Shown here: positions 62,092 through 64,000 of the stretch, piece by piece | Layout: each line of letters starts with the position of its first letter | Numbering within the stretch: the first letter of the stretch is position 1 | Origin: Microbacterium aoyamense | Lineage (GTDB): Bacteria; Actinomycetota; Actinomycetes; Actinomycetales; Microbacteriaceae | Reading direction: 5' to 3' | Assembly (NCBI RefSeq): GCF_023155855.1 | Contig: NZ_JAKNUT010000002.1 | Location: 124,001 to 188,000, forward strand | Length of the DNA: 64,000 nt | Translations under genes and position numbers: made by a program | Notes under the pieces: model-generated | Seen by the model: only the letters and a program-made list of their open reading frames with translations | Database searches by the model: none | What the model was told of the DNA's origin: nothing

Positions 62092-63486
62092 CTACAGCTC
62101 GGATGCCTCGGTCATCTGCTCGGCAGGGGCGGCCGCGGCCTCCCCTGCGGGGTCGGCTGCGTCCGCCTGCTCCGCAGGACGCTTCTGCAGCAGCTCGAGC
62201 ACCCACGCGACGAGGATCGCGACGACGATCACGAGCACGACGTCGCCGAACGAGAGCGGCCTCAGCGACAGCATCCACACGACCGCCAGGATCGCGATGA
62301 TCGAGCGCACGAGCACGCGGTAGCGCGCGAGCCACGTGCCGAACCCGCCGGTGTCGAGGCCGCGTGCCGCGAGCTTCGTGCGCGCGGTCGCGTTGAGGCC
62401 GCGGACGGTGCGTCGCACCGAGTCCGCGGCACGCGAGCGCCCCATGATCCAGCCGAGCAGTGCGACGAAGACGCCGAGCACGGCGATGACGACACCCGTG
62501 CGACGCATCGAATCGACGAGCTGCCCGTAGATGACGTCGAGGGCGGACGGCGAGATGTCGAGTGACCCCGCGACGGCGCCCATCGCAGCCCCTCCGATGG
62601 CGAGCGTGACCGCGAGGGTGCCTCCGCCGACGGCCAGGCCGATTCCCGTGCCGAGGACGGCCGTGGACCGACGCCTCGCGATAAGGATGCCGAGCCCGAA
62701 GAGCGCGAGGGTGATGACGGGCAACCACCAGCCGACGACGTTCGCCAGCGCGTAGCCCGTGCGGATCATGGCGAGGTTGTTGCCCTCACCGATGATGATG
62801 ACGCGGTCGACACCGGGTATGAGCTGAGCGATTCCGACGCCCCGCTCCGTGAGGTTCTCCTTCACCCGCTCGACGATCGCGCCGAGCTGGATGCCCACCC
62901 CGTCGTCGGTGCGCACGACCAGGCCCCCGCCGTCGCTCGTCGCGGCGGTCGTGAGCGCGCGGTGCGCCGCACGTGTCGTCCCCGCCCAGACGTCCGAGAA
63001 GGCGTCGGATTCCACGACCCGCGTCACGGTCTGCGACACGAGGCCGCGCAGGCCGTCCGCCGCAGGCGCCTGCAGGAGCCCGAGCGCCTGGGCGGCACGC
63101 GGGGGGAGTCCGAGGTCGGCGATGCCGTCGAAGACGTTCGCCGTGAGCTCGTCGAAATCGACCTGCGCATTGATGGCCTCGACGGTCTCGTCGATGATCA
63201 TGCCCTGCACGGCGGGATCGTCGACGAGCGGGGCCATCGTCGCGACGAACGCCTCTTCGTCGACGAGCTGCAGACGTGCCCAGCCGGTGACGATCGAGAC
63301 CGGGACGAGGATCGTCGCGATCACGATGACCACAGCCGACAGCAGCCCGCGCCACCATCCGCGGCGATCGGTCGTCCGCGGCGGCGTCTCACCGGTCAAG
63401 CGGGCGTTCTCGGCCTCCAGCAGGCGGACACGTTCGGCGAGGGCTGCGACATCGGGCTCGGCGCCCGCCGCATCGATCTGCGTCAT
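62092..63486 (-). CDS. Large membrane protein, unknown function
   Basis: A 464-residue protein. A short N-terminal coiled coil (VAALAERVRLLEAENARL) is followed by one transmembrane helix (about 48-70), an extracytoplasmic region of about 170 residues (WARLQLVDEEAFVATMAPLVDD onward) and then four to six helices from about 245 to 430, with an alanine/acidic tail. I know the pattern from hypothetical membrane proteins of Microbacteriaceae but cannot assign a function. It is transcribed in the same direction as lexA, 71 bp downstream of it. Confidence 0.8.
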   Translation of the reverse strand: MTQIDAAGAEPDVAALAERVRLLEAENARLTGETPPRTTDRRGWWRGLLSAVVIVIATILVPVSIVTGWARLQLVDEEAFVATMAPLVDDPAVQGMIIDETVEAINAQVDFDELTANVFDGIADLGLPPRAAQALGLLQAPAADGLRGLVSQTVTRVVESDAFSDVWAGTTRAAHRALTTAATSDGGGLVVRTDDGVGIQLGAIVERVKENLTERGVGIAQLIPGVDRVIIIGEGNNLAMIRTGYALANVVGWWLPVITLALFGLGILIARRRSTAVLGTGIGLAVGGGTLAVTLAIGGAAMGAVAGSLDISPSALDVIYGQLVDSMRRTGVVIAVLGVFVALLGWIMGRSRAADSVRRTVRGLNATARTKLAARGLDTGGFGTWLARYRVLVRSIIAILAVVWMLSLRPLSFGDVVLVIVVAILVAWVLELLQKRPAEQADAADPAGEAAAAPAEQMTEASEL

Positions 63487-63557
63487 GTCGACATTCTGTC
63501 GTGATCGTCACCCCACCGCACGACGTGGACCGGAAATCACCCCGGGTGACCCCGGCG

Positions 63558-64000
63558 TCAGATGGCGCGCAGCACCGCCACGACCTTGCCCAGCACGACG
63601 GCGTCGTCACCCAGGATCGGCTCGAAGGAGCTGTTGCGCGGCAGGAGCCACGTGTGGCCGTCGCGCTGGCGGAACGTCTTGACGGTCGCCTCGTCGTCGA
63701 GCATCGCCGCGACGATGTCGCCGTTGACGGCGGTCTGCTGCGAACGGACGACGACCCAGTCGCCGTCGCAGATGGCCGCGTCGATCATCGACTCGCCCGA
63801 CACCTTGAGCATGAACAGGTCGCCTTTGCCGACGAGCTGACGGGGGAGGGGGAAGATCTCCTCGATCTGCTGCTCGGCGGTGATCGGCACTCCTGCCGCG
63901 ATGCGGCCGACGAGCGGCACGAGCGCCGCGTCGCCGAGCGCGGGCGCGGTGTCGGCCGGATTCTCGGTCGACATGCCCGGCAGGTCGATCAGCACCTCCA
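63558..64000 (-). CDS. lexA: LexA repressor, C-terminal part (cut by window edge)
   Basis: The visible 147 codons are the S24 self-cleaving domain of LexA; the N-terminal winged helix lies beyond the window. The autocleavage site is the Ala-Gly bond in RIAAGVPI, the nucleophile is the serine of [10 protein letters not shown], and the lysine base is in DEATVKTFR. LexA represses the SOS regulon, including recA, whose LexA box is at 46961. There is no stop or frameshift in the visible part. The reading frame stays open to base 64000. Confidence 0.95.
   Translation of the reverse strand, partial: EVLIDLPGMSTENPADTAPALGDAALVPLVGRIAAGVPITAEQQIEEIFPLPRQLVGKGDLFMLKVSGESMIDAAICDGDWVVVRSQQTAVNGDIVAAMLDDEATVKTFRQRDGHTWLLPRNSSFEPILGDDAVVLGKVVAVLRAI

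Overview
The window is a stretch of a high-GC (about 70% by eye) actinobacterial chromosome, most likely from the family Microbacteriaceae and probably Microbacterium or a close relative. The grounds are codon use with strong G/C third positions, many GTG starts with GTGA/ATGA overlaps, actinobacterial families (DUF5302, DUF3046, ClgR-like HTH), a CGAAC-type LexA box, an IdeR/DtxR-type iron box, and the conserved order dapB ... thyA-dfrA ... dapA-rnj ... ftsK-pgsA-cinA-clgR-DUF3046-recA-recX ... miaB-miaA ... dapF ... hflX ... lexA. No rRNA, tRNA, transposase, integrase, CRISPR array or prophage gene is visible.

1-6.2 kb holds metabolic and transport genes: a phosphotransferase, an FKBP isomerase, a YceI protein, a divergent oxidoreductase/AraC pair, and EamA and MFS transporters. 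rpsO (S15) sits at 6.3 kb and pnp at 26.6 kb. These two are usually neighbours; here 20 kb of accessory genes separates them. That block holds a 2OG-Fe(II) dioxygenase divergent from the efeUOB iron-uptake operon with an iron box between them, a repeat-rich 460-bp gap, an acyltransferase, two esterase/hydrolase genes, a flavin monooxygenase/reductase pair, a carboxyethylornithine synthase-like gene, an EndoG-like nuclease, a dicarboxylate two-component system with its DctA carrier, a DedA protein, a glycosyltransferase-SGNH hydrolase fusion, and two coupled small genes. Two 87-bp palindromic elements flank the dct block.

26.3-42.5 kb carries pnp with a structured leader, a catalytically degenerate aldo/keto reductase, a histidine phosphatase, a RimK-like ligase with an added RCK/TrkA-C domain divergent from its RimB-like protease partner, dapB, small redox genes, thyA-dfrA, dapA and RNase J. 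42.5-57 kb is the conserved cell-division/DNA-repair/tRNA-modification core (ftsK to hflX), with a LexA box in front of recA. 57-64 kb carries an S9 peptidase, a probable folate-independent methionine synthase pair (MesD/MesX) with a divergent LysR regulator, a large membrane protein, and the 3' part of lexA, cut by the window edge.

The least explained signals are the paired 87-bp palindromes, a five-unit array of short dyads at about 11.45-11.61 kb, and a roughly 3.5-fold excess of the word GGATGC/GCATCC across the window, which is also used as inverted pairs in terminators much as DNA uptake sequences are in other bacteria.
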